Below, in pieces: positions 11,907 through 22,499 of a stretch of DNA of 64,000 nucleotides. Both the position numbers and the translations under genes were made by a program. Within the stretch, counting starts at the first letter, position 1. Every line of letters begins with the position of its first letter. The notes under the pieces are model-generated. The model saw only the letters and a list, made by a program, of their open reading frames with translations. It was not told the DNA's origin and did not search any database. The stretch comes from Anomaloglossus baeobatrachus. Taxonomy: Eukaryota > Chordata > Amphibia > Anura > Aromobatidae. The stretch spans positions 659,350,215 to 659,414,214 of the forward strand of contig NC_134355.1 of NCBI RefSeq assembly GCF_048569485.1, given 5' to 3'.

Positions 11907-13046
11907 GTAGGAATGGCTGCCGGCGTCCTATGGAGAGGGGCGGGCCCTGGGCGTGTGCAGACAAAGAGCGGGAAACCTGCGTCCCCCTGTGCTCAGTGAG
12001 AAGGCTGGAGCATGTAAATAAGGCTCCAGCCCTCGGCGCTGATTAATCGTACAGCGTCTCTCCCTTGCCCTGATTGACAGGGTGGGGGCGGGAACGAAGC
12101 GGAGCTAGGCCGCAGAAGCCGGGGACTAAATTTATAAGCGACGCCGTCGTAAAAGCACGGTCGTCGCTAAGTCCCCGGCGCACTACAAGTCGCAGCCGCG
12201 CCGCCGCTCCAGGGGCGGCCGGCGCGGCAGTCCCCAACACATAAAGTCACTCAGACAAACTGTAGTGACTGTAACCCCAGCGCGCAGCGCTACTGTCCCC
12301 GGCGCACTAGCACACCCAGCAAGTCTGGAATGTGCGCGGCCTGTTTGGGACACAGAGTACCTGAATGTCGCAGGGCCTTGTCCCTGAACGGTACCCAGCT
12401 CCGTATCCAGCAGGTTCCATGGGTCTGTGGATGGAGCCCGGCCTCAGGGCTTGGGGGCCGGTAAGATCCCACTTCCTCAGAGCCCCTTAGGGGGATGGGG
12501 AAGGAAAACAGCATGTGGGCTCCAGCCTCCGTACCCACAATGGGTACCTCAACCTTAACAAACACCGCCGACATAAAGTGGGGTGAGAAGGGAGCATGCT
12601 GGGGGCCCTAGTATGGGCCCTCTTTTCTTCCATCCGACATAGTCAGCAGCTGCTGCTGACTAAACAGTGGAGCTATGCGTGGATGTCTGACCTCCTTCGC
12701 ACAAAGCAGAAAACTGGTGAGCCAGTGATCCCACTGGGGGTGTATAGCCAGAAGGGGAGGGGCCTTACACTTTTTAGTGTAATGCTTTGTGTGGCCTCCG
12801 GAGGCAGTACTATACACCCAATCGTCTGGGTCTCCCAATGGAGCGCCGAAGAAATGAGTATTTTGATCACATGATACTTTTTATACATGTTATCCTACTC
12901 CAAGCTGTATAGGCTTGAGAGCCAACTACCAATTAAGTAAATCAGGTGATCTGCCTCTCTGTAATGAGGCGGGGTCCGGTGTAATGACATCAACACCCTA
13001 TGTAAGGTGTGCATACTTATTAAGCAACTTCCTTTCCTTTGGCAAA

Positions 13047-14062
13047 ATGGGTCAGAAGAGAGATTTGACGGGCTCTGAAAAGTCCAAAATTGTGAGATGT
13101 CTTGCAGAGGGATGCAGCAGTCTTGAAATTGCCAAACTTTTGAAGCGTGATCATCAAACAATTAAGCGTTTCATGGCAAATAGCCAACAGGGTCGTAAGA
13201 AGCGTGTTGGGCAAAAAAGGCGCAAAATAACTGCCCATGAATTGAGGAAAATCAAGCGTGAAGCTGCCAAGATTCCATTTGCCACCAGTTTGGCCATATT
13301 TCAGAGCTGCAACGTTACTGGAGTATCAAAAAGCACCAGGTGTGCCATACTCAGGGCCAAGGTAAGGAAGGCTGAAAAACCACCACCTTTGAACAAGAAA
13401 CATAAGATAAAACGTCAAGACTGGGCCAAGAAATATCTGAAGACTGATTTTTCAAAGGTTTTATGGACTGATGAAATGAGAGTGACTCTTGATGGGTCAG
13501 ATGGATGGGCCAGAGGCTGGATCAGTAAAGGGCAGAGAGCTCCACTCCGACTCAGACGCCAGCAAGGTGGAGGTGGGGTACTGGTATGGGCTGGTAGCAT
13601 CAAAGATGAACTTGTGGGACCTTTTAGGGTTGAGGATGGAGTGAAGCTCAACTCCCAGACCTACTGCCAGTTTCTGGAAGACAACTTCTTCAAGCAGTGG
13701 TACAGGAAGACGTCGCTATCGTTCAAGAAAAACATGATTTTCGTGCAGGACAATGCTCCATCACAAGCATCCAACTACTCCACAGTGTTGCTGGCCAGTA
13801 AAGGTCTAAAAGATGAAAAATAATGACATGGCCCCCTTGTTCACCTGATCTGAACCCCATAGAGAACCTGTGGTCCCTCATAAAATGTGAGATCTACAGG
13901 GAGGGAAAACCGTACACCTCTGGGAACAGGAACAGTGTCTGGGAAGCTGTAGTGGCTGGTGTACGCAATGTTGATCGTAAACAGATAAAGCAACTGACAG
14001 AATCTATGGATGGTAGGCTGCTGAGTGTCATCATAAAGAAAGGTGGCTATATTGGTCACTAA
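13047..14062 (+). pseudogene. Tc1/mariner transposase of T2, one frameshift
   Basis: I chose the ATG at 13047 (MGQKRDLTGSEKSKIVRCL) because the family's DNA-binding domain starts there; the frame is open further upstream to 12915. The helix-turn-helix region is EIAKLLKRDHQTIKRFM. Catalytic residues are in KVLWTDEMRV (Asp), FVQDNAPSQAS (Asp) and SPDLNPIENLW (Glu), with about 36-37 residues between the last two. The frame breaks near 13820 (a TAATG overlap), and the C-terminus continues in another frame to GGYIGH at 14062. Apart from that shift the sequence is well preserved, so T2 died recently relative to T1. Confidence 0.9.
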
Positions 14063-14467
14063 TTTTTTTGGGTCTTGTTTTTGCATGTCAGAAATGATTA
14101 TTTCTAAATTTTGTGCAGTTATATTGGGTTACCTGGTGAAAATAAACAGTTGACATGGGAATATATTTGGTTTTTATTAAGTTGCCTAATAATTCTGCAC
14201 AGTAATAGTTACCTGCACAAACAGATATCCTCCTAAGATAGTAAAATCTAAAAAAAAACACTTCAACTTCCAAAAATATTAAGCTTTGATATTTATGAGT
14301 CTTTTGGGTTGATTGAGAACATAGTTGTTGATCAATAATAAAAATAATAAAAAAAATCCTCTAAAATACAACTTGCCTAATAATTCTGCACACGGTGAAT
14401 AGAGAGCGGAGGGAAAAACCTGCAGATGTGTCTGATAGTGGATGAAAACGTCTGGTATCAACTGTTG

Positions 14468-15275
14468 ATATGCTAATGATATACATGATCAATCTCTTTG
14501 CTAGCTTAAATAGATTTTCCCAACAATGTTATATCTCATCTGGTGAGGTGGGTCTTCCAAGTACTTGGTCCGCACGAGCAGTTATTGTGCATTACGGACA
14601 GATGACGTTGGTGAAGGAAGGAGGTCAGAGATGGAATAACAGAAGCTATGGTGGCAGAGTAGCAATAAGAAGAGCAAACAGAATCACAGGATCAGGTAAC
14701 AGGTTGTAAGTTAAGTCAGTGATATTGCAGAGCTGAATTTGTCTAGCGGAATTTAATACAGAGCTGGGAGAAGTAGGGTTGGGTTTCTTACATACTAGAA
14801 TATTGCAGAGAAGTGAGATAGTAGATTTGGGTTGAAGAGCGGGCCAGCTTAATAGAAGAGTACCACAATGTATTAGACATGAGTTTGTCAAGTGATAAAT
14901 GAATAAAGAAACAATGTACAAGTCAACAGTAGTGGTAATGATGGTGACTACCTGAATACTCAGGCACCGAGCTGCAACCTGAGCCTACCTATAAGAATTT
15001 ATAGCACGGTATTAGAAGTGTGCGTCAGGTTGCAGGAGAGAACAGAATGAGCCAGTGACAGGAGGAGGATACATAGCGCTCAGCATTGGCTACAGAATAG
15101 CTAAGAAATGTTAGATCGCTAGGCTAAACTACTATATCGACAATCTCAAGTGCAGTTTTCATCTTCTTCATCTCCTTTCTTGGTAGCAAGATTAAAGTGG
15201 CCATGTTTTCTTTTTAAAACCTGAATATTTTTGTAATACCGAGAAAAAAGGGAAAAATGTACAAAAAAAAGGGCA
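14468..15275. other. Downstream flank of mmut, no gene recognised
   Basis: About 800 bp between the right end of T1 and the likely mmut 3' UTR. It is AT-rich and looks single-copy, with no TIRs, tandem repeats or conserved ORF that I recognise. Confidence 0.5.
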
Positions 15276-15276
15276 T

Positions 15277-15282
15277 TTTAAT
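15277..15282 (-). terminator. mmut: Possible mmut polyadenylation signal (ATTAAA)
   Basis: On the minus strand this is ATTAAA, the common variant of AATAAA, about 180 bases after the stop codon. No AATAAA occurs on that strand closer to the stop. Transcript ends would fall 15-30 bases further on, near 15250-15260. The call rests on the hexamer and its position only. Confidence 0.35.
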
Positions 15283-15458
15283 TTTAAATTAAGATTGTGC
15301 ATTTATCAACATTTTCACAAACACCTTATCCAATCACATCTGATGCCGTGAGGCAAAAAGTCTTTTGAAAATGGTCTTCCAGCCATAATGTTCGAGAGCA
15401 CGTCCCCTTCTCTCATGGGTCGGCACTACAGGAAGGGGCAATATGGAGTCCTGCTGAG

Positions 15459-15587
15459 TTATAACGACTGCTGACGCTTCTCCAGGCTTTTCTCTATGTC
15501 ATCCATAACCTGGACCGCAGCTTTGGGGATTCGGGTTCCAGGTCCAAACACACTGGATACTCCGGCATTATACAGGAACTCATAATC
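15459..15587 (-). CDS. mmut: Methylmalonyl-CoA mutase, last exon (human exon 13 equivalent)
   Basis: Encodes the final 42 residues, [20 protein letters not shown]...[10 protein letters not shown], and the TAA stop at 15459-15461. The acceptor is TTTTCTTTTGGCAG before GATTATGAG, behind a pyrimidine run, and the exon starts in phase 0. The sequence closely follows vertebrate MMUT, where this segment ends the cobalamin-binding domain: the FGPGT loop contacts the dimethylbenzimidazole tail region and the last helix closes the fold. The mitochondrial enzyme converts (R)-methylmalonyl-CoA to succinyl-CoA in propionate breakdown. Nothing in this exon looks damaged, so the gene is presumably functional. 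Confidence 0.96.
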   Translation of the reverse strand, partial: DYEFLYNAGVSSVFGPGTRIPKAAVQVMDDIEKSLEKRQQSL

Positions 15588-16029
15588 CTGCCAAAAGAAA
15601 AACAAAAAAAAATGTAGGGATGAGGAGCACAAAGTCCAAAAGTTCAAAGAAGAAGGAAGAGCCGTGTCCGTGTCCCTTCCTTAGAAAATTGCCTTACTGA
15701 TGACCCAAACATGGCTGGACATTGCCCTATTTGCCGAGATGACCAGAGGTCCCTTATGAATCTTTTATGGATATACAGTATGTCCACCCATATCATGTGC
15801 ACTGCCATTAACCTGAGAACAGCGGCAGCTATAGGAATAGAAGTGGTGTCTAGGTATAGTAAAGTAGCCATGCACTACGCAATGAAACAACCTATAGCGC
15901 CACCTGGTGGAAAACAACAGAGTTAGCATTTATATCTCGAAAACGGAATGAGATAGAGAAAAAAAAAGTGAATTACAAAGTTGTAGGGCATCATCAATTC
16001 AATACGAATCGCCACCTTCCATACAGAAA

Positions 16030-16340
16030 TCTTATGATTAGAACGTGTAAAACTCACAAGGCTGTGGACGTGAAGCGATACCTCATGGAGACCTTCCTAC
16101 AAGTCATTGGGTATGGTGGCTGTGTGGAGTGGCCTCCACGCTCACCTGACCTGACCCCATTGGACTTCTTTCTGTGAGGTCACATCAAACAGCAGGTGTA
16201 TGCGACCCCTCCACCAACATTGCAGGACCTACGACGACGTATCACAGATGCTTGTGCAAACGTGTCACCTACCATATTGCACAGCGTGTAGCAAGATACA
16301 GTATGCTGTGCAGAGCCCAGATGTGCATTGCAGCTGACGG
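16030..16340 (+). pseudogene. C-terminal remnant of T3 transposase
   Basis: Reads VDVKRYLMETFLQ then WPPRSPDLTPLDFFL, a stop, and GHIKQQVYATPPPTLQDLRR. The SPDLTPLDFFLWG motif is the third catalytic block of mariner-type DDE/D transposases, here with Asp. Everything N-terminal, including the first two catalytic acids, is missing, and the Trp expected after FFL is a TGA stop. Confidence 0.75.
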
Positions 16341-17967
16341 GGGCCACTTTGAGCATCAAAGTGAGGCTGTGTGCACACGTTGCGTTTTTTACCGCGGAAA
16401 CGCTGCGTTTAGAACCGCAGCGTTTCAGTGGCAAATTGCATGCTTTCAGCTTTCCCAGCAAAGTGTATGAGAAAGCCGAAAAATCAGTGCACACACTGCG
16501 TTTCTAAACGCAGCGTTTTGGATGCCAAAAATCGGTGCGGAAAGAAAAGCAGCATGTCACTTCTTTTGTGCGTTGTGGCTGCGTTCTCTCCCCCATTGAA
16601 TCAATGATGTGGGTCAGAACGCAGCTACACCGCAGTGAGCTGCTTTTTTGTTGCGGTCCGCGGGCTTTGTCGGCATGCCAGAACGCAGGCATTTACCTGG
16701 AAGTGAGGTCAAGAGGTTTCCTGTTGACCTCACTTCCTGGCAAAGTCCTGGAAAGCCCCCGGTGTCGCCAAAGTGCCCGCCCCGACCCCCCTCCCGAAAA
16801 TCCAACATGGCCGCGCGCACAGTAGCGCACCGGCCGCCCTGCTCCTATGATTTCTGTCGCATGTGCCTTGAGACATGCGACAGAAAAATGCCCCCCAGGC
16901 CCTGCCAGGTCACCCCCTATTCCCCCGGTATTCCCCCTTACCTGTCCGGTCGCAGCGCTGATCCCCCGCGGCCCCCTCCTCCTTCACAGCAGACGCCGGC
17001 CGGTCACATGAGCAGAGCAGCTGACAGCCAGCACTGTGTTCAGAGAGTTGTGCTGGCTGCTCGCACTCTGCAGCTGTGACCCGGGGAGAGTGGGTGCAGA
17101 TTTTTGGCACCCACTCTCCTCAAATGGAGGGTCTGCCCTCCTAGAAAATGGGTGATACGTTCCCTGAACGTGCCCCCATATTCTAGAAGGTCCAGAGGCG
17201 ACGTGGGACGTCCAAATGGATTTCTGCGGACCCATTTTTTTCAAATTTTTTGATTAAATTGGAGAACAAGGGAATGATTTGGGGAGTGTTTTTTATAATA
17301 AAAAAATTTTTGTCATTTTTTTTTGCTTTTGTTTACTGTCAATTAGTTATGTCTGGTATCTGATAGACGCCGTGACATCACTAATTGCTGGGCTTGATGC
17401 CAGGTGACATTACACATCTGGTATCAACCCCATTTATTACTCCGTTTGCCAACGCACCAGGGCGCGGGATGAGTTGGGGCGAAGCGCCAGGATTGGCGCA
17501 TCTAATGGATGCGCCACTTCTGGGGCGGCTGCGGCCTGCTATTTTTAGGCTGGGAAGAGTCCAATAACCATGGCTCTTCCCACCCTGAGAATACCAGACC
17601 CCAGCTGTCAGCTTCACCTTGGCTGGTGATCTAATTTGGGGGGACCCCACTTTATTTCTTTTTTAATTCTTTATTTATAAATAAAAAAAAAAAAAGCCTG
17701 GGGAGCCCTCCAAATTGATCACCAGCCAAGATGAAGCTGCCAGCTGTGGTTTGCAGGCTACAGCTGTGTGCTTTACCCTGACTGGCTATCAAAAATAGGG
17801 GGGGACCCCACGCCATTTTTTTCATTGTTTTTTTTTTTTTGGATAAATACTAAGCTAGGCACCCTTTAGTGCCACATGAAAGGTACTAAAGGTGCCAGCT
17901 TAGAATATGTAGGCGGGGGTGGGACGTTATATATATTTGACATCCATTCATCCATTGACGCTTTTTA

Positions 17968-18296
17968 GGCTGTGTGCCCACAATCAGGGTTTGCAGCGTT
18001 ATGGGCGCTGAGTGTTTTCCCTGCGTCCATAACGCTGCGTTGTGCAGTAGAAGCACAGTGGAAGGATTTTTGGAGATCCCATGCCCACTGTGCTTCTTTT
18101 CTCCGCAGCATAAACTGACCGGTGGCGTGGCTTCCCGAGCCATAGCATGTCAATTTATGCTGCGGAGACGAGAGTGTTCTCTGCAGGTAGCATAGAGCTC
18201 CACAGCAGCCTGAACCCAAATCGTGGGCATGGGCAGCTGCAGGAAGGCTGACACTGTGTACTAGACGCCGTGTCGCTGGATCATGGCCACATAGCC
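17968..18296. mobile_element. Harbinger-like MITE (family H), 329 bp, TSD TTA
   Basis: Begins GGCTGTGTGCCCACAATCAG and ends GATCATGGCCACATAGCC, with TTA directly outside each end (17965-17967 and 18297-18299). It abuts the family B MITE that starts at 18300. Non-coding. Confidence 0.8.
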
Positions 18297-18780
18297 TTAG
18301 GCCTCTTTCACACGTCAGTGATTCTGGGACGTTTGTGCTTTTTTTTAAACATACCAGAATCACTGACATACGCAGACCCATTATAATGAATGGGTCTGCT
18401 CACACGTCAGTGATTTGTCACTGCACGTGTCTCCGTGCAGCGTACCCGCGTGTGCGTGATTGCCGCACGGAGACATGTCCATTTTTTTCTGGCATCACTG
18501 ATGTCCCACGGACCACGCAGTGGTGTGGTCCGTGAAACACGTGACAGAAAAAAACGTGCTTTTAAAATAAAAATCATTTTTACTCACCCGGCGTCCAGCG
18601 ATGTCCTCTGCAGCCCGTGCAGCTTGCTGCTTCTGAGCCGGCTCATTACTGTCGCGCATATTCATGATGCACGACACAGCCGACCCGGAAGCAGCTGCTG
18701 CGGGGGTCAGCACCAGCCGGATGCTGCACCGCGGGAGCGATCAGCACCATGGAGAGCGGGCGCAGGTGAGATGATTACTG

Positions 18781-19836
18781 ATAATTAAATAGCCACTAGT
18801 ATTGTACCATAAATAGTCAATATTAACAAAGCAGCAAGGACAGGGTACAAAAATTAAAATATAACTTTTAATAATTCCTTTAAAAGGAAGCAGGCAAGGC
18901 CTTACTTCACAGAAGTTATCTTAAAACCAAAACCACATCACAATCCCCTTTAGCATGTATAGGGGTACCATCAAGGCCAGGGCTACGCCTGTACAGATGA
19001 CAGAACTAGTAAGCTGACCCGTTCTGAACGTACCACAGGACAGCTCACCAGCAGGGCTTGGACAGCCACAGTATCAATGAAGGTCCAAAAACCCTGTACT
19101 TATAGGTAGAAAAGGATGGAACGATCTCACCACATCAGACGGCGATTCATCCGCTACCAAAAAAGATCCTCATACCCTCTTGGGCGTCCCAGTGGTCCTA
19201 TTTAGTGGACTTAACACATGGTCCCCTTATAGAGATTGAGGTCTCTCAGGACCGGACATGCGGACGGCAACAGCGGGGCTTCCATATGCTGCGCCAGCGC
19301 GTTGTTGCCGTCCGCATGTCCGGTCCTGTCCTTCTGACGTAAGGACTGACTCCCGACTTTATACTCCCCTGACGATTATCTCTGTATATGAAACGCATTG
19401 GGAGAACAAGGACATTAGGACCTCAATCTCTATAAGGGGACCATGTGTTAAGTCCACTAAATAGGACCACTGGGACGCCCAAGAGGGTATGAGGATCTTT
19501 TTTGGTAGCGGATGAATCGCCGTCTGATGTGGTGAGATCGTTCCATCCTTTTCTACCTATAAGTACAGGGTTTTTGGACCTTCATTGATACTGTGGCTGT
19601 CCAAGCCCTGCTGGTGAGCTGTCCTGTGGTACGTTCAGAACGGGTCAGCTTACTAGTTCTGTCATCTGTACAGGCGTAGCCCTGGCCTTGATGGTACCCC
19701 TATACATGCTAAAGGGGATTGTGATGTGGTTTTGGTTTTAAGATAACTTCTGTGAAGTAAGGCCTTACCTGCTTTAATTTAAAGGACTTATTAAAAGTTA
19801 TATTTTAATTTTTGTACCCTGTCCTTGCTGCTTTGT
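18781..19836. mobile_element. Palindromic (snap-back) retroposon PAL1, 1056 bp, 14-bp TSD
   Basis: Flanked by exact direct repeats TGAGATGATTACTG at 18767-18780 and 19837-19850. About 45 bp after its start, a left arm begins ACAAAGCAGCAAGGACAGGG; the right arm ends with the inverse at 19836. The arms are about 400-500 bp each and differ at few sites. A ~110-bp stretch on the right of the centre (about 19325-19405) has no counterpart in the left arm, and it holds a hammerhead-like motif. No ORF, no poly(A). The 14-bp duplication points to target-primed or similar integration and not to a DNA transposon. Confidence 0.85.
19364..19404 (+). ncRNA. Hammerhead-ribozyme-like motif in PAL1
   Basis: Order: CTCCC, CTGACGA (19369-19375), a 14-nt segment, GAAAC (19390-19394), GCATT, GGGAG (19400-19404). 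CTCCC pairs with GGGAG as stem I; CTGANGA and GAAA are the conserved hammerhead core. Stem II is weak (TAT/ATA only) and stem III is almost absent, so self-cleavage is unproven. Confidence 0.45.
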
Positions 19837-20802
19837 TGAGATGATTACTGAGTGCAATCACGGGCCACGGAGAACGGAGCCCGGATTGCACTTAGACAAC
19901 CCACGTGTGCCGTGATTCACGGCACACGGAGGGACATGTGCGTGTTTTACACGCCAGTGAAAAACATCAGTGTTTTTCACTGACGTGTGAAACGGGCCTA
20001 AAAGTGAGAATATTGTTGCTACAGCAACATTTTGGGGGAAGTAGCTGTGGATTCAAAATGCTTAATATACTCCTGAATAAAATCCTTGAGGGGTGCAGAT
20101 TCCAAAATGGGGTCACTTGTGGGGGTTTTCTGACGTATAGGTACCCACGGGGCCCTGCTAATGTGACATGGTGCGCGAAGTTTATTTCAACTTTTCCAAA
20201 ATTCAAATGGTGCTCCTTCCATTCCAAGCCTTCCCATTTATCCAAACAGAATGTGGAGAAGGAAATGACATCACAGGTTTTCTTTTCCAAAGGTCTGTGT
20301 TCAACCAACTTTATTAACACTGACAAGTCTTAAAAAAACGCACCTAAAAAAACGCATGAAAAACGCATGAAAAACGCATGCGTTTTCGATGCGTTTTTCT
20401 CAAAAAGCATTGTTTACAATTCTCCCCTCTGCCAGAGGGTGCGTTTTTTTCCGCGCTGAAAAAAAAGCAACGTGTGCACATAGCCTAAATGAGCGCCATA
20501 TGCGTGACCAGCATTCAATGCTTTGGGGGTCATGGGTTTCATATCATAGCATTTCTGTATGCAAGGTGTTGATTCGTATTGAATTGATGATGCCCTACAA
20601 CTTTTTAATTCACTTTTTTTCTCTATCTCGTTCAGTTTTCGAGATAAAAATGCTAACTCCGTTGTTTTCACCAGGTGGCGCTATAGGTGGTTTCATTGCG
20701 TAGCGCATAGCTATTTTACTATACCTAGACACCACTTCTATGCCTATAGCTGCCACCGTTCTCAAGTTAATGGCGGTGGCCGGGATATGGGTGGACACAC
20801 TG

Positions 20803-21176
20803 TAGACTAGTTGGGGGCTTAAAGGATATTGACATATTTGGGGATGATCTCAGATGGCTTTGACGGTCCCCGAATGCCATTGAAATAATTGTACAAATAC
20901 CGCATCTCTTTACAAATCATTGGATACCACAATCATTAATTGACCAAAGGATCTAAAGGATTCAGCATTCAAGATCAGCAACAACTCAAAGTCGGGCTTC
21001 TGGAGAATATACTATGGGCACAGCGTCTCTACTCATGCCACACACTAATCATACCGTTATGTCTTATTGCTCCCAGGACATGGCAATTAGTAGGTAAGAG
21101 GTATGTCCACTTTCAGGATGGCCTTAAATATGGCCCTTTGAAGGTAAAAGACTGAGGCTGCACTAATGAAGTTCTG
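20803..21176. other. Intron 12 sequence, nothing recognised
   Basis: About 370 bp between T3 and a palindromic retroposon. AT-rich, no conserved ORF or repeat structure seen, apart from the 15-bp target duplicate ACTAATGAAGTTCTG at its end (21162-21176). Confidence 0.5.
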
Positions 21177-21403
21177 AAAAACAGGAGAAAGCAGGGGTTT
21201 CTACTAGTGAGGATACCGATTAATCCAAAATAATGCACAATAGAACAACCTAGGTTGTTCTATTGTGCATTATTTTGGATTAATCGGTATCCTCACTAGT
21301 AGAAACCCCTGCTTTCTCCTGTTTTTCTGTATTTCCAATATGGGGTCTAGTGAGTTTGGACACTAACTATGACTGGTCTAATTGTCCCTACCCTTTTCAT
21401 ATA
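21177..21403. mobile_element. Palindromic retroposon PAL2, 227 bp, 15-bp TSD
   Basis: Flanked by exact copies of ACTAATGAAGTTCTG at 21162-21176 and about 21404-21418. Bases 21176-21327 form a perfect 152-bp palindrome with no spacer, centred on CCTAGG (21249-21254); I checked the pairing base by base. A ~76-bp unpaired tail (CTGTATTTCCAATATGGGG onward) follows. No ORF and no poly(A). Confidence 0.88.
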
Positions 21404-21701
21404 TACTAATGAAGTTCTGCCGTTAACAAGTCCAGGTTGACCAATTCAGCTGTTACATAAAAGGGGTTGCCCGGGACTTCTCCAATGATGGCCAGTTCTT
21501 AGTCGACACCCAGCATTAGATGGTCCCTGTGCCGGTCAGAGCTCCATGAACTATTTAGTAACCGTGGCCCTTTCTGCACATCCGCCCCCTATTCGGATCA
21601 ACAGGGGTGAATATACAGTATCCCGCTATTATACAGTTGACGTAGCACTAACAGCCATCATCATGATCTCACATCCCCACCGATCAGATATTCATGACTT
21701 A

Positions 21702-22279
21702 GGCGGGCTTTACATGTTGCGACATTGGTAACGATATATCGTCGGGGTCACGTCGTTAGTGACGCACATCCTGCGGCGTTACCGACATCGCAGCGTGTAA
21801 ACCCTAGGAGCGACGATCTCCGATTGCAAAAACTCCAAAAACCGTTGATCGGTGACACGTCGCTCCTTTTCATAATATCGCTGCTGCTGCCAGTACGATG
21901 TTGTTTGTCGTTCCTGCAGCACCACACATGGCTATGTGTGACACCGCAGGAATGACAAACATCTCCTTACCTGCGTCCACCGGCAATGCGGAAGGAAGGA
22001 GGTGGCCGGGATGTTATGTCCCACTCACCTCCGCCTCTATTGGCCGGCCGCTTAGTGACGTCGCTGTGACGCCGAACGCACCTCCCCCTTGAAGGAGATA
22101 TAGTTCGGCGATCACAGCGACGCCGCCGACCAGGTGTGTGCGTGTCGTGTGAAGCTGCCGTAGCGATAATGTTCGCTACGGCAGCAATCACCACATATCG
22201 CATGTGCGACGGGGGCGGGTGCTATCGCGCTCGACATCGCTAGCAATTGCTAGCAATGTCGCAGCGTGTAAAGCCCGCC
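21702..22279. mobile_element. MITE family A copy 2, 578 bp, TSD TTA
   Basis: Ends GGCGGGCTTTACATGTTGCG and CGCAGCGTGTAAAGCCCGCC are inverse to each other. TTA flanks both sides (21699-21701, 22280-22282). Non-coding. Confidence 0.88.
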
Positions 22280-22499
22280 TTACTCTAAGGATTAGCCATC
22301 ACTGTAGAAGTCCCAGACATCTCTTTTAAACCCTTACCAATATTATCCATACATGTATAGCACATGTCGATAGCAGGTGTATGGTGAGCTTGCCCAATGC
22401 TCGGCAGGTGATGGCTGTGTGTTACAGCCAGGATCTGCTTCTAACAATTGTGCTCCCGTAATTGTTAACATGTTAAATGTCACTAGCATATGGACGCAC

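Larger units (their letters stand above)
7640..12852 (-). mobile_element. DIRS1-like tyrosine-recombinase retrotransposon (fossil)
   Basis: The ends are inverted repeats: 7680-7823 (from CTCCTATTGGGAGACCCAGA) against 12712-12840. An internal complementary region at 7968-8053 joins the complements of both outer ends, the hallmark of DIRS circular intermediates. No target duplication is seen, as expected for recombinase integration. Parts in minus-strand order are gag-like, RT/RNase H and tyrosine recombinase. It looks nearly whole, with perhaps one or two breaks, and is younger than the T2 element it sits in. Confidence 0.92.
7617..14397 (+). mobile_element. Tc1/mariner element T2, split by a DIRS insertion
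   Basis: The left end is CACAGAGTGCAGAATTATTA (7617) and the right end is its inverse, TAATTCTGCACACGGTG, ending at 14397. A second, internal copy of TTGCCTAATAATTCTGCAC lies near 14180, an IR/DR-like layout. It inserted into the right terminal repeat of T1: the T1 sequence AACCTGCAGATGTGTC lies on both sides. Only 24 bp of the left end remain before the DIRS element at 7640, so part of the left repeat may have been lost. The transposase is at 13047-14062. Confidence 0.82.
5526..14467 (+). mobile_element. Tc1 element T1 (Sleeping-Beauty-like IR/DR ends), split by nested insertions
   Basis: The left terminal repeat has an outer direct repeat (GTTTACATACACTCT near 5547) and an inner one (AGTTTCCATACACTAA near 5728), the IR/DR layout known from Sleeping Beauty. 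The right terminal repeat begins near 7434 (CTTTTGACTTTGCAGAAAGT), is cut at 7617 by element T2 and resumes at 14398-14467, ending near CAACTGTTG. TA occurs outside the left end. The element lies downstream of mmut. It is dead: its transposase is broken and its right repeat is separated by 6.8 kb. The exact right boundary is uncertain by a few bases. Confidence 0.8.
18300..19998. mobile_element. MITE family B copy 2, interrupted by a palindromic retroposon
   Basis: TIRs are GGCCTCTTTCACACGTCAGT and ACTGACGTGTGAAACGGGCC. It is in inverse orientation to the copy at 3066-3680, whose uninterrupted sequence shows the site of the 1056-bp insert at 18781-19836. Flanks TTA and TAA suggest a T-W-A target. 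Confidence 0.8.
16365..20485. mobile_element. Non-autonomous Harbinger-like element inside T3
   Basis: Starts GGCTGTGTGCACACGTTGCG and ends AAAAGCAACGTGTGCACATAGCC. Flanks are TGA and TAA, a slightly diverged 3-bp duplication. Its interior at 17250-17930 matches 1930-2600 of the element at 800-3904, including the empty site for the MITE at 2599. It contains MITEs at 17968-18296 and 18300-19998. The 19999-20326 stretch resembles a common frog repeat also seen at 37889-38574. No transposase is seen. Confidence 0.68.
15776..20802 (+). mobile_element. Mariner-type element T3 with ~260-bp TIRs, heavily nested, in mmut intron 12
   Basis: The left end is TA followed by CAGTATGTCCACCCATATC. The right end, inverted, reads CAGTGTGTCCACCCATATC, followed by TA. 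The TIRs (about 15776-16040 and 20530-20802) share blocks such as CCACCTGGTGGAAAACAAC and its inverse, and CAATTCAATACGAATC. Between them lie only the C-terminal transposase remnant and a 4.1-kb Harbinger-like element (16365-20485) that is itself multiply nested. Confidence 0.78.

Noticed and set aside
15711-15926. Short frames on both strands in the T3 terminal repeat
   Set aside because: They lie in the inverted terminal repeat and recur inverted near 20610-20798; non-coding DNA of the transposon end.
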